This document shows positions 28,179 to 36,836 of a stretch of DNA of 64,000 nt, in pieces. Numbering within the stretch: the first letter of the stretch is position 1; every line of letters starts with the position of its first letter. This DNA is from Lachnospiraceae bacterium. GTDB taxonomy: Bacteria > Bacillota > Clostridia > Lachnospirales > Lachnospiraceae. The DNA is taken from positions 1-64,000 of the forward strand of contig JAFZRZ010000010.1 of assembly GCA_017619635.1 (NCBI GenBank), in the 5' to 3' direction. The notes below the pieces were generated by a model. The model saw only the letters and a list, made by a program, of their open reading frames with translations, searched no databases and was not told the origin of the DNA. The translations under genes were made by a program, and so were the position numbers.

Positions 28179-29387
28179 ATGAAAAAGATTACAAGCATGT
28201 TACTTGCTGTAGTCCTTGGTGCAACGCTTCTTTGCGGATGCGGTGGCGCTGCTACAGAGACTACCGGCACAGACACAGCTACTGAAAACACTTCAGCAGA
28301 TGCAGGTTCAGCTGCAACAGGTGCAACTTTTAAGATCGGTGGAATCGGACCTATCACCGGTGGTGCTGCAGTTTATGGTAATGCAGTAAAGAACGGTGCT
28401 CAGATCGCTATCGACGAGATCAACGCAGCAGGCGGAATCAACGGCGCACAGATCGAGTACAAGTTTGAAGATGATGAGCATGATGCTGAGAAGGCAGTAA
28501 ACGCTTACAACACACTTAAGGACTGGAACATGCAGCTTCTTATGGGTACAGTTACATCTGCTCCCTGTGTAGCAGTTTCAGAGAAGACAAAGGAAGACAA
28601 TATCTTCCAGCTTACACCTTCAGGCACATCTGTTCCTTGTACACAGTATGAGAACGCATTCCGTGTATGTTTCTCAGATCCTCAGCAGGGAACAGCTTCA
28701 GCACAGTATATTGGACAGAACAACCTTTCATCTAAGCTTGCCGTTATCTATGACAGCTCAGATGTATATTCATCAGGTATCTATGAGAAGTTTGCTGCAG
28801 AAGCTGCAAACCAGCCTTTTGAGATCGTAGCTGCAGAAGCATTCACAGCTGATAACAAGACTGATTTCACAACACAGCTTCAGAAGGCAAAGGATGCAGG
28901 TGCAGACCTTATCTTCCTTCCTATCTACTATCAGGAAGCAACACTTATCCTTTCACAGGCAGATACAATGGGTTATGAGCCTACATTCTTCGGATGTGAC
29001 GGTCTTGACGGTATCCTTGGTGTTGAGAACTTCGACAACAAGCTTGCAGAGGGCGTAATGCTCCTTACTCCTTTCGCAGCAGATGCAAAGGATGATGCTA
29101 CAGTTAACTTCGTATCACAGTACAACACAAAGTACGGTGAGACACCCAACCAGTTCGCAGCAGATGCTTATGATGCTATCTACATCATGAAGGCTGCTAT
29201 GGAGAAGGCTGGATGCACACCTGACATGAGCGCTTCAGATATCTGCAACGCAGTAAAGGGTGCTATGTTAGAGATCTCTGTAGATGGTCTTACAGGTGCA
29301 GGTATGTCATGGACAGCAGACGGTGAGGTTAACAAGGCTCCCAAGGCTGTTGTTATCAAAGATGGCGTATACGTAGCTATGGATTAA
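28179..29387 (+). CDS. livJ: Branched-chain amino-acid ABC transporter, binding lipoprotein
   Basis: A 402-residue type I periplasmic-binding-fold receptor tethered as a lipoprotein. The signal sequence ends in the lipobox LCGC with the lipidated cysteine at residue 21, followed by a Thr/Ala/Glu-rich linker. The mature part starts KIGGIGPITGGAAVYG, typical of Leu/Ile/Val receptors. ATG 28179 after AGGAGG is the start. Codon choice is notably uniform (GCA, CTT, ACA), consistent with high expression. The four partner genes follow after a terminator and a second promoter, which should give more receptor than permease. Confidence 0.9.
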   Translation: MKKITSMLLAVVLGATLLCGCGGAATETTGTDTATENTSADAGSAATGATFKIGGIGPITGGAAVYGNAVKNGAQIAIDEINAAGGINGAQIEYKFEDDEHDAEKAVNAYNTLKDWNMQLLMGTVTSAPCVAVSEKTKEDNIFQLTPSGTSVPCTQYENAFRVCFSDPQQGTASAQYIGQNNLSSKLAVIYDSSDVYSSGIYEKFAAEAANQPFEIVAAEAFTADNKTDFTTQLQKAKDAGADLIFLPIYYQEATLILSQADTMGYEPTFFGCDGLDGILGVENFDNKLAEGVMLLTPFAADAKDDATVNFVSQYNTKYGETPNQFAADAYDAIYIMKAAMEKAGCTPDMSASDICNAVKGAMLEISVDGLTGAGMSWTADGEVNKAPKAVVIKDGVYVAMD

Positions 29388-29416
29388 TCCTGGCAGAATA
29401 TTTTATATGATTTGCA

Positions 29417-29450
29417 AAGAGGCATGTCGGTTTAAGGCATGCCTCTTTTT
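29417..29450 (+). terminator. Terminator between livJ and livH
   Basis: AAGAGGCATG and CATGCCTCTT form a perfect 10-bp stem followed by TTTTT. It separates the receptor gene from the permease genes, which restart from their own promoter. Confidence 0.9.
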
Positions 29451-29468
29451 GTGTAAGGCGGCATCCGC

Positions 29469-29497
29469 TTGCATAAAATATCCCAAATGCCTATAAT
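29469..29497 (+). promoter_or_regulatory. Sigma-A promoter of livHMGF
   Basis: TTGCAT (29469-29474), 17-base spacer and a perfect TATAAT (29492-29497), 23 bases before the livH start. Confidence 0.85.
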
Positions 29498-29520
29498 AGA
29501 GAAATAGTTGGGAGGAAGAC

Positions 29521-30402
29521 ATGAGTTTTTTAAATTATCTGATCAATGGCGTGAGCCTTGGAAGTGTATATGCGATCATAGCACTTGGTTACACCATGGT
29601 ATACGGTATCGCAAAGATGCTTAACTTTGCACATGGTGATGTTATCATGGTAGGAGGTTTTGTGGTATTCACACTTTCCACACGTATGGGAGTGAGTCCC
29701 GTTGTGGCGGTGCTGATATCCATAGTGGTTTGTACCTGTCTTGGTATGACCATAGAACGAATAGCCTATAAACCGTTAAGGAGTGCCACTTCTCTTGCGG
29801 TACTCATCACTGCGATAGGCGTCAGTTATTTTCTGCAGAATCTTGCACTTATCCTTTTTGGAAGCGATATAAAGCTCTTTACATCGGTGGTAAAGGTTAA
29901 GCCCTTAGTCATCGCTGACGGACAGATCACCATAACAGGTGAGACGATAGTAACCATTATCGCCTGCATGATAATCATGATAGTGCTTACCACATTTATA
30001 AAGAAGACAAAAGCAGGTCAGGCCATGCTTGCCGTATCTGAAGACAAAGGTGCGGCCGAGCTTATGGGTGTCAATGTCAATGCGACCATCAGTCTGACAT
30101 TCGCGATAGGATCGGGTCTTGCCGCAATAGCAGGTGTACTGCTCTGTTCGGCATATCCTTCACTTAATCCCTATACAGGTTCTATGCCCGGTATCAAAGC
30201 ATTCGTTGCAGCGGTATTCGGTGGTATAGGTTCTATTCCCGGAGCACTTATCGGAGGTATCCTTCTTGGTGTTATAGAGAGTCTGAGCAAATCATATATT
30301 TCTTCTCAGATGGCGGATGCGATAGTGTTCTCTGTTTTGATAATAGTTCTTCTTGTTAAACCTACGGGACTTCTTGGCAAGAAGATAAGCGAGAAAGTGT
30401 AG
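29521..30402 (+). CDS. livH: Branched-chain amino-acid ABC transporter permease LivH
   Basis: A 293-residue permease with about eight membrane segments. The N-terminus (LINGVSLGSVYAIIALGYTMVYGI) and the cytoplasmic coupling motif (SEDKGAAELMGVNVNATI) are typical of LivH. It pairs with LivM to form the channel. RBS GGGAGGA precedes ATG. Confidence 0.94.
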   Translation: MSFLNYLINGVSLGSVYAIIALGYTMVYGIAKMLNFAHGDVIMVGGFVVFTLSTRMGVSPVVAVLISIVVCTCLGMTIERIAYKPLRSATSLAVLITAIGVSYFLQNLALILFGSDIKLFTSVVKVKPLVIADGQITITGETIVTIIACMIIMIVLTTFIKKTKAGQAMLAVSEDKGAAELMGVNVNATISLTFAIGSGLAAIAGVLLCSAYPSLNPYTGSMPGIKAFVAAVFGGIGSIPGALIGGILLGVIESLSKSYISSQMADAIVFSVLIIVLLVKPTGLLGKKISEKV

Positions 30403-30411
30403 GTGGTCCGT

Positions 30412-31479
30412 ATGAAGAAGTTAAAGTTAAACAAGGATTACCTTATAACATATGGAATGGTCATCGGATTCTATATCCTGATGTCAATATTAAAAGGAAC
30501 GGGAAATCTCTCGAGTCTGTTCAGTGGTCTGCTTGTTCCTATCTGTGTATATACGATCCTGGCTGTCAGCCTTAATCTTACGGTAGGTATACTGGGTGAA
30601 CTGAGTCTCGGACATGCAGGATTCATGTGCGTCGGTGCATTCTCGTCAGCATTCTTTTCAATGTGCATGAAAGATATCATCACAAACTCATTCGTGAGAT
30701 TCTTTATTGCTCTCATAATTAGTGCTCTCGTTGCGGCGCTGTTCGGTATCATAATAGGTATCCCGGTATTAAGACTCAGAGGCGACTATCTGGCTATAGT
30801 TACCCTTGCGTTTGGCGAGATAATAAAGAACATTGTTAATATCCTTTATGTGGGAAAAGACAGTGATGGACTGCATATATCGATAAAGGATTCAATATCG
30901 CTTGGACTCAAGGAAGACGGAAAGGTGATAATCAACGGTGCCCAGGGTATAACCGGCACACCTCATGATTCGAACTTTACCGTCGGAATAGTCCTTCTGC
31001 TCATAACACTTTTTGTTGTTCTCAATTTCATGAATTCAAGAAGCGGTCGTGCTGTAATGGCTATCAGGGATAACCGTATCGCAGCAGAATCGATCGGTAT
31101 AAATATAAGTAAGTATAAACTCATGGCATTTTCAATATCGGCAGCACTGGCAGGTGTGGCAGGTGCACTTTATGCGCATAACCTTTCAACGCTTAATGCA
31201 CTTCCCAAAAACTTTGGCTACAACATGTCGATAATGATACTTGTTTATGTGGTACTCGGAGGAATAGGAAATATCAGAGGTTCGATACTTGCGGCAGCAA
31301 TACTGACAGTTCTTCCTGAACTGCTCAGGGGATTTGCCGATTATCGTATGCTCATCTATTCTGTTGTGCTCATCGCACTCATGCTGTTCAACGCAAGTCC
31401 CAAGGGCATGGAGATAAAGGAAAAGATATCTCCTTCGAGACTTCTTGCAGCAAAAAAACAGACAAAGGAGGTGCAGTGA
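30412..31479 (+). CDS. livM: Branched-chain amino-acid ABC transporter permease LivM
   Basis: A 355-residue permease with about nine to ten membrane segments, including LGELSLGHAGFMCVGAF and RGDYLAIVTLAFGEI, signatures of LivM. The coupling helix reads MAIRDNRIAAESIGINI. ATG 30412 is chosen over GTG 30403 because AGGTGG lies just upstream. The gene starts nine bases after livH. Confidence 0.94.
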   Translation: MKKLKLNKDYLITYGMVIGFYILMSILKGTGNLSSLFSGLLVPICVYTILAVSLNLTVGILGELSLGHAGFMCVGAFSSAFFSMCMKDIITNSFVRFFIALIISALVAALFGIIIGIPVLRLRGDYLAIVTLAFGEIIKNIVNILYVGKDSDGLHISIKDSISLGLKEDGKVIINGAQGITGTPHDSNFTVGIVLLLITLFVVLNFMNSRSGRAVMAIRDNRIAAESIGINISKYKLMAFSISAALAGVAGALYAHNLSTLNALPKNFGYNMSIMILVYVVLGGIGNIRGSILAAAILTVLPELLRGFADYRMLIYSVVLIALMLFNASPKGMEIKEKISPSRLLAAKKQTKEVQ

Positions 31480-31480
31480 T

Positions 31481-32239
31481 ATGGCAATGCTTGATGTGAC
31501 CAATCTCGGTATTTCTTTTGGAGGACTCAGAGCGGTTGACGCTTTTGAGGTTCATATCGAAAAAGGTGAACTGTATGGTCTTATCGGACCCAACGGTGCA
31601 GGTAAGACAACAGTCTTCAATATGCTCACGGGTGTATATAAACCCACAGACGGAGTGATAAAGCTTGATGATAAGAATATAACAGGAATGAAAACGACTC
31701 AGATCAATCAGGCAGGTATCGCGCGTACTTTCCAGAATATCAGACTGTTCTCACAGCTGACGGTTCTGGACAATGTAAAAGCAGGACTTCATAACGGTTA
31801 TGAGTATTCGACCGTTGCGGGCATATTCAGACTTCCTTCATATCGTAAGATGGAAAAAGCCATGGATGAGAAGGCTCTGGAACTGCTGGAGGTATTTGAC
31901 CTTGATAAGGAAGCCTCTCTTTTGGCAGGCAATCTTCCCTACGGAAAACAGAGGAAGCTGGAGATAGCAAGAGCACTGGCGACAAATCCCAAGCTTTTGC
32001 TTCTGGATGAACCTGCGGCAGGAATGAATCCGAACGAGACCAAGGAACTGATGGACACCATCCAGCTTATAAGAGAGAAGTTTGACATGACTATCCTTCT
32101 TATAGAGCATGATATGAAGCTGGTATCCGGTATATGTGAGAGACTTACCGTTCTTAACTTTGGACAGGTCCTCGCACAGGGAAAGACATCGGATGTATTG
32201 AACGATCCTGAAGTTATAAAGGCATATCTGGGAGAATAG
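31481..32239 (+). CDS. livG: Branched-chain amino-acid ABC transporter ATPase LivG
   Basis: A 252-residue ATPase: Walker A GPNGAGKTT, Q-loop with ARTFQNIRLF, a signature region (NLPYGKQRKLEIARAL) of the divergent LivG type, and Walker B LLLLDEPAAGMNP. ATG 31481 follows GGAGGTGCAG and is preferred over the upstream open frame that begins inside livM. Confidence 0.94.
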   Translation: MAMLDVTNLGISFGGLRAVDAFEVHIEKGELYGLIGPNGAGKTTVFNMLTGVYKPTDGVIKLDDKNITGMKTTQINQAGIARTFQNIRLFSQLTVLDNVKAGLHNGYEYSTVAGIFRLPSYRKMEKAMDEKALELLEVFDLDKEASLLAGNLPYGKQRKLEIARALATNPKLLLLDEPAAGMNPNETKELMDTIQLIREKFDMTILLIEHDMKLVSGICERLTVLNFGQVLAQGKTSDVLNDPEVIKAYLGE

Positions 32240-32245
32240 AATATC

Positions 32246-32956
32246 ATGGCTATGTTGGAAGTAAAAGATCTGGAAGTTAATTACGGAGTCATAAAGGCGA
32301 TAAAGGGTGTAAGCTTCGAAGTAAATGAGGGAGAAGTCATTTCTCTTATCGGCGCAAACGGTGCGGGAAAGACCACCATCCTTCATGCGGTCAGCGGACT
32401 GATAAACAAGGCTGCTGGAAGCGTTACTTTTGAAGGTAAAGACATTACCAAACTGCCGGCTCATAAAATAGTATATATGGGTATGTCACATGTACCCGAG
32501 GGAAGACGTGTGTTTGCACAGCTTACGGTTTTGGAGAATCTTAAGCTTGGGGCTTATACCAGAAAAGACAAGACTGAGATCGAAGAGACATTAAAGAAGG
32601 TATATAAAAGCTTTCCAAGACTCGAGGAAAGAAAAAACCAGCTGGCAGGAACTCTTTCAGGCGGTGAGCAGCAGATGCTTGCCATGGGGCGTGCACTGAT
32701 GTCACATCCCAGACTTATCCTTATGGATGAACCCAGTATGGGACTTTCTCCCATATTTGTTGAAGAGATCTTTAATATCATAAAAGAGATATCGGCATCA
32801 GGGACAACCGTCCTTTTGGTTGAGCAGAATGCGAAGAAGGCACTCTCGATTTCAGACAGGGCATATGTGCTTGAAACCGGTAATATAACTCTTTCGGGTG
32901 ATGCTAAGACTCTTATGAATGATGAATCTGTAAAGAAGGCATATCTGGGTGAGTAG
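32246..32956 (+). CDS. livF: Branched-chain amino-acid ABC transporter ATPase LivF
   Basis: The second ATPase of the transporter, 236 residues, with Walker A GANGAGKTT, signature LSGGEQQMLAMGRALM and Walker B LILMDEPSMGLSP, the last being a LivF hallmark. Six bases separate it from livG. It completes a full LivJHMGF set. Confidence 0.94.
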   Translation: MAMLEVKDLEVNYGVIKAIKGVSFEVNEGEVISLIGANGAGKTTILHAVSGLINKAAGSVTFEGKDITKLPAHKIVYMGMSHVPEGRRVFAQLTVLENLKLGAYTRKDKTEIEETLKKVYKSFPRLEERKNQLAGTLSGGEQQMLAMGRALMSHPRLILMDEPSMGLSPIFVEEIFNIIKEISASGTTVLLVEQNAKKALSISDRAYVLETGNITLSGDAKTLMNDESVKKAYLGE

Positions 32957-33004
32957 TCATTATCACTAAAGATATCGGATTTAAGATTTGAGCGGGAGGT
33001 TATT

Positions 33005-33622
33005 ATGGTTATTACCATATCAAGAACATACGGAAGCGGCGGACGAGTGATGGGTAAAGCACTCGCAACAAAACTCGGATATAAATTCTATGACAGGGAA
33101 CTCATGCGCATGCTCTCTGACGATACGGGCATAAATGAGGCGCTGTTTGGAGAATCGGATGAGAAGCTCAACCGTACATACATCGGTACGGATACCGAAT
33201 GGATGGAGGACTGGGGACCGTTGCCGCCTTCAGACAAAAAGTATACATCAGAAAGCAATCTGTTCAGACTTCAGGTTGAGATGATAAAAAAACTCGCTGA
33301 AAAAGAAGACTGTGTGATCATGGGAAGATGCGCCGATGCTGTTTTGGCAAACAGAAATGACGTTATAAGAGTATTCTGTTATGCATCCGATGACGATTGC
33401 GTAAAGCGTACGATGGAAGTTTGCGGACTGGATGAGAAAGAAGCCGTGAAGCGTATCGCGACTGTGGATAAATTCAGAAAAGCCTACTATCATCATTTCA
33501 CCGGAAATGATATGGAGGCGGCCACCAATTATGATCTGTGTATCAATACGGGAAGCATGACTGTTGATGCACTTTCAGACATGGTGATGGACTATATAAA
33601 GACATGGCAGAAGAACAGATAG
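33005..33622 (+). CDS. Cytidylate kinase-like family protein
   Basis: A 205-residue P-loop protein. The glycine-rich loop is ISRTYGSGGRVMGKALA instead of a standard Walker A GxxxxGKS/T, as in the cytidylate-kinase-like (AAA_26) family, and a MGRCADAVL segment follows near residue 100. Family members are common in Clostridia and their substrate is not firmly known. It lies 48 bases behind livF and 25 before an aminotransferase, so it may ride on the liv transcript. Confidence 0.78.
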   Translation: MVITISRTYGSGGRVMGKALATKLGYKFYDRELMRMLSDDTGINEALFGESDEKLNRTYIGTDTEWMEDWGPLPPSDKKYTSESNLFRLQVEMIKKLAEKEDCVIMGRCADAVLANRNDVIRVFCYASDDDCVKRTMEVCGLDEKEAVKRIATVDKFRKAYYHHFTGNDMEAATNYDLCINTGSMTVDALSDMVMDYIKTWQKNR

Positions 33623-33647
33623 TTCCTGCCGGGAGGAGAATAAACAA

Positions 33648-34832
33648 ATGTTAGTACAGACATATGTGGATATGTTATCAAAAAAATCTGTTATAAGGAA
33701 TCTTTCCGAGTATGCGGTTGCAAGGGGCAAAGAGATCGGATATGAGAACGTGTTTGATTACACTCTCGGAAACCCTTCTGTACCGGTTCCGCAAAAGGTA
33801 ACGGATACAATGATAGAGCTTTTGCAGACAAAGAGCTCGGTTGAACTTCACGGATACAGCCAGAGTCTTGGCATACCTGAAGTGAGAGCAAAGGTTGCTG
33901 CATCACTCAATAAAAGATTTGGAATGAATTACACAGCCGATCATATCTTTATGACAAGCGGAGCAGCCGGTGCCATCGCACATGCTGTGAGACTTATAAC
34001 TGTGCCCGGTGATGAGATCATAACATTTGCTCCTTTCTTTCCGGAATACAATCCGTATGTAAACTTAAGCGGAGCTGTGCTTAAGATCGTTCCTGCTGAC
34101 ACTTCAAGTTTTCAGATCAATTTTGAAGCCTTTGAGTCGATGATAAACGAGAAGACAATGGCAGTTCTCGTCAACACACCGAACAATCCGTCAGGTATAT
34201 GCTATTCTATAAACACTATTGAGAAACTCGCTGCGATACTTAAAGACAAATCAGAAGAATACGGACACGTTATCTATCTTATATCTGATGAGCCTTATAG
34301 AGAGATAGTATTTGCAGGTGTTGATTCACCGTATGTATCAAAATTCTATGATCATACTATTTCATGCTATTCATTCTCAAAATCACTTTCGCTTCCCGGA
34401 GAACGTATCGGTTACGTTGCTGTCAATCCTAAATGCGAAGGTGCGGATAAGATGGCTGTCATGTGCGGTCAGATATCAAGAGGCATAGGCCATAACTGTC
34501 CTGCTTCACTTATCCAGCTTGCAGTTGCGGAGAATCTTGATCTTACATCAGATATGTCTGTGTATGAGAGGAATATGAACCTGCTCTATAACGAGCTTAC
34601 CGATCTTGGATTTGAATGCGTAAAGCCGGGCGGAACATTCTATATCTTCCCCAAGGCACTCGAGGATGACGCAATATCGTTTTGCGAAAAAGCAAAGCGT
34701 TATGACTTTATCGGAGTACCTTCAGACAGCTTTGGATGCCCCGGATATTTCAGACTTGCTTACTGCATAGAAACAGAAAAAGTTGAAAGATCTTTAGAGG
34801 CACTCAGAAAGTTTGTGAGAGAAATGTATTAA
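33648..34832 (+). CDS. PLP-dependent class I/II aminotransferase
   Basis: A 394-residue AspC-type aminotransferase. The Schiff-base lysine is K245 in SFSKSLSLPGERIGY; NTPNNPSG, SDEPYREIVF and the C-terminal arginine FRLAYC complete the active site. The substrate amino acid cannot be read from the sequence. Its position behind livJHMGF makes branched-chain or aspartate-type transamination plausible, but that is inference. Confidence 0.85.
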   Translation: MLVQTYVDMLSKKSVIRNLSEYAVARGKEIGYENVFDYTLGNPSVPVPQKVTDTMIELLQTKSSVELHGYSQSLGIPEVRAKVAASLNKRFGMNYTADHIFMTSGAAGAIAHAVRLITVPGDEIITFAPFFPEYNPYVNLSGAVLKIVPADTSSFQINFEAFESMINEKTMAVLVNTPNNPSGICYSINTIEKLAAILKDKSEEYGHVIYLISDEPYREIVFAGVDSPYVSKFYDHTISCYSFSKSLSLPGERIGYVAVNPKCEGADKMAVMCGQISRGIGHNCPASLIQLAVAENLDLTSDMSVYERNMNLLYNELTDLGFECVKPGGTFYIFPKALEDDAISFCEKAKRYDFIGVPSDSFGCPGYFRLAYCIETEKVERSLEALRKFVREMY

Positions 34833-34893
34833 TATTTTATGCAACATTTATATTAATAAGTAGGAATTAAAATATCTTTTGTAAGTATTTGCG

Positions 34894-34922
34894 TTGACAC
34901 ATATATATTTACTGCGTTAATA
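34894..34922 (+). promoter_or_regulatory. Candidate promoter of the Lys/Ala-rich repeat gene
   Basis: Perfect TTGACA (34894-34899), 17 bases, then TTAATA (34917-34922). The untranslated leader that follows includes a small GGACA/TGTCC hairpin near 34957. Confidence 0.5.
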
Positions 34923-35006
34923 TTTTTTATAGGTACATTGAGGTTTTGTGGGACATTATGTCCTGCAGATTTAATAGACAGTTTGTTTATTGAAGGGAGA
35001 AGAAAA

Positions 35007-35573
35007 ATGCCAATAACAAAAGTTACAGCATCATTGGATGCAGAGAAGAAGGAAGTAGTTAAGGCACCTGAGGTTAAGGCAGAAGAGAAGAAGGTAGCAG
35101 CACCTGAGAAGAAGGTAGCTGAGAAGAAAGTAGCAGCACCTGCAAAGAAGGCAGCAGCTCCTAAGAAAGCAGCCGAGAAGAAAGTAGCAGCACCTGCAAA
35201 GAAAGCAGCAGCTCCCAAGAAGGCAGCTGAGAAGAAAGTAGCAGCACCTGCAAAGAAGGTAGCAGCTCCCAAGAAGGCAGCTGAGAAGAAAGTAGCAGCA
35301 CCTGCAAAGAAGGTAGCAGCTCCTAAGAAAGCAGCCGAGAAGAAAGTAGCAGCACCTGCAAAGAAAGTTGCAGTAGGAACAGAAGTAGTTCTTCAGTTTG
35401 CTGAGAAGGAATACACACAGGATGCTCTTGTTAAGATCGCAAAGGACGTTTGGACATACGATTACGACAAGAAGGCTTCAGAGCTTAAGAAGGTTCAGCT
35501 TTTCGTTAAGCCTGAGGAGAGCAAAGTATATTATGTATTCAACGACGATATCACAGGTTCTTTCGATATCTAA
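35007..35573 (+). CDS. Lys/Ala-rich repeat protein with DUF6465-like C-terminus
   Basis: A 188-residue protein in two parts. Residues about 12-122 are Lys/Ala/Pro-rich and built from an 18-residue unit (AEKKVAAPAKKAAAPKKA and variants), reminiscent of histone-H1-like tails. Residues about 125-188 form a small conserved-looking domain (EVVLQFAEKEYTQDAL, VKPEESKVYYVFND) matching, as I recall it, DUF6465 of Lachnospiraceae. ATG 35007 follows AAGGGAG. No membrane segment. Function unknown; binding of nucleic acid or another polyanion by the basic repeats is inference. It is monocistronic with its own terminator. Confidence 0.7.
   Translation: MPITKVTASLDAEKKEVVKAPEVKAEEKKVAAPEKKVAEKKVAAPAKKAAAPKKAAEKKVAAPAKKAAAPKKAAEKKVAAPAKKVAAPKKAAEKKVAAPAKKVAAPKKAAEKKVAAPAKKVAVGTEVVLQFAEKEYTQDALVKIAKDVWTYDYDKKASELKKVQLFVKPEESKVYYVFNDDITGSFDI
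35118..35372 (+). repeat. 54-bp in-frame tandem repeat, about 4.7 copies
   Basis: Full units at 35118-35171, 35172-35225, 35226-35279 and 35280-35333 with a partial fifth to about 35372. Each encodes 18 residues. Copies differ at a few positions (GCT/GCC at the first codon, GCA/GTA at the twelfth), and the pattern of shared variants suggests recent duplication. Copy number could vary between strains. Confidence 0.92.
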
Positions 35574-35599
35574 TCCATAATGATAATATACACAGGATC

Positions 35600-35628
35600 A
35601 TGACCCGGTTTTTGCCGGGTCATTTTTG
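35600..35628 (+). terminator. Terminator after the repeat gene
   Basis: ATGACCCGG and CCGGGTCAT form a perfect 9-bp stem followed by TTTTTG. Confidence 0.9.
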
Positions 35629-35664
35629 TTTACATTTTTTATAATTATTTAATATTTCAATGTG

Positions 35665-35693
35665 TTGACATTATAGTTGCGTGGTGGTATCTT
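35665..35693 (+). promoter_or_regulatory. Sigma-A promoter of the hrcA operon
   Basis: TTGACA (35665-35670), 17-base spacer, TATCTT (35688-35693). The expected transcription start is just before the CIRCE element. Confidence 0.8.
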
Positions 35694-35709
35694 TACTATT
35701 GCAAAGATG

Positions 35710-35736
35710 TTAGCACTCAATCGAGGCGAGTGCTAA
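35710..35736 (+). promoter_or_regulatory. CIRCE operator
   Basis: TTAGCACTC, nine bases, GAGTGCTAA: an exact match to the CIRCE consensus, the binding site of HrcA. It sits in the leader directly after the promoter, so HrcA autoregulates the whole hrcA-grpE-dnaK-dnaJ operon. Confidence 0.97.
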
Positions 35737-35765
35737 CAGGTGAAAAAACAGAGTGGATACGCGGT

Positions 35766-36794
35766 ATGGAACTGACAGAGAGAAAGAGGAAGATCCTTCA
35801 GGCCATCATACGAAACTATCTTGAAACCGGTGAGCCTGTAGGAAGCAGGACAATTTCAAAGTATACTGATCTCAATCTCAGTTCTGCGACTATCAGGAAT
35901 GAGATGTCGGATCTCGAGGAGATGGGCTATATATTGCAGCCGCATACATCAGCCGGTCGTATTCCTTCGGATGCAGGCTACAGATTATATGTAGATGCTC
36001 TTATGGAAGAGAAGCAGAAGGAGGTTGATGATCTAAAGGAAGAGCTTCTTGATAAGGAAGAAAAACTCGATCATCTCTTAAAACAGACAGCAAAGCTTCT
36101 GGCGGTCAATACAAATTATGCGACCATGGTATCCGCGCCGACGCTTCACAGAAACAAGTTAAAGTTCATTCAGTTATCAAGAGTGAATGCACAGCAACTG
36201 CTCGCTGTAATAGTTGTAGAAGGCAATGTCATAAAAAACAGTATCATAGACATTGACAGTGAGATGGATGAGGAGACAGTATTAAAGCTCAACATACTTC
36301 TCAATACACATTTGAACGGACTGTCGATCGAAGAGATAAATCTTGGAATGATCACGGCACTTAAACAGCAGGCGGGTATACACGGAGATCTGATAGGTAA
36401 TGTCATAGATGCAGTAGCACTTGCCATCCATGATGAAGAAGACCTCGAGATATATACAAGCGGAGCAAACAACATCTTAAAGTATCCTGAGCTTTCGGAT
36501 AATCATAAAGCCGGTGAACTGATAAACACTCTCGAAGAAAAACAGGTACTCGGCAAACTGGTACAGGATACGCTCGCTGATGAGAATAATACAGGCATCC
36601 AGGTATATATAGGTAATGAATCGCCGATAACAGCCATGAAAGACTGCAGTATAGTCACTGCAACATATGACATGGGTGACGGGATGAAAGGTACCATAGG
36701 TATCATAGGTCCCAAGCGAATGGACTATGACAAAGTAGTAGATAATCTCAAGCAGGTTATGCATCAGCTTGATTCAATGAAATTCAAGATGTAG
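35766..36794 (+). CDS. hrcA: Heat-inducible transcription repressor HrcA
   Basis: A 342-residue repressor with an N-terminal winged helix (TERKRKILQAIIRNYLETGEPVG broken here) containing SSATIRNEMSDLEEMGY and HTSAGRIPSDAGYR, then the GAF-like dimerisation region. ATG 35766 is chosen; the frame is open from a GTG at 35730 but that lies within the CIRCE element and would place the operator in coding sequence. The RBS is weak. First gene of the class I heat-shock operon. Confidence 0.95.
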   Translation: MELTERKRKILQAIIRNYLETGEPVGSRTISKYTDLNLSSATIRNEMSDLEEMGYILQPHTSAGRIPSDAGYRLYVDALMEEKQKEVDDLKEELLDKEEKLDHLLKQTAKLLAVNTNYATMVSAPTLHRNKLKFIQLSRVNAQQLLAVIVVEGNVIKNSIIDIDSEMDEETVLKLNILLNTHLNGLSIEEINLGMITALKQQAGIHGDLIGNVIDAVALAIHDEEDLEIYTSGANNILKYPELSDNHKAGELINTLEEKQVLGKLVQDTLADENNTGIQVYIGNESPITAMKDCSIVTATYDMGDGMKGTIGIIGPKRMDYDKVVDNLKQVMHQLDSMKFKM

Positions 36795-36836
36795 CCTTAC
36801 GGGATTTACATAGAAAACACAGAAAGGAACACGGAT

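Noticed and set aside
35118..35372. CRISPR-like or non-coding tandem repeat
   Set aside because: Units are contiguous without spacers, a multiple of three in length and in frame with a gene that has RBS and terminator; the opposite-strand Ala/Phe-rich frame is only the complement of the Lys/Ala codons.
35730..35765. Upstream GTG start for hrcA
   Set aside because: It lies inside the CIRCE operator, has no RBS and would extend the protein beyond the conserved HrcA start.
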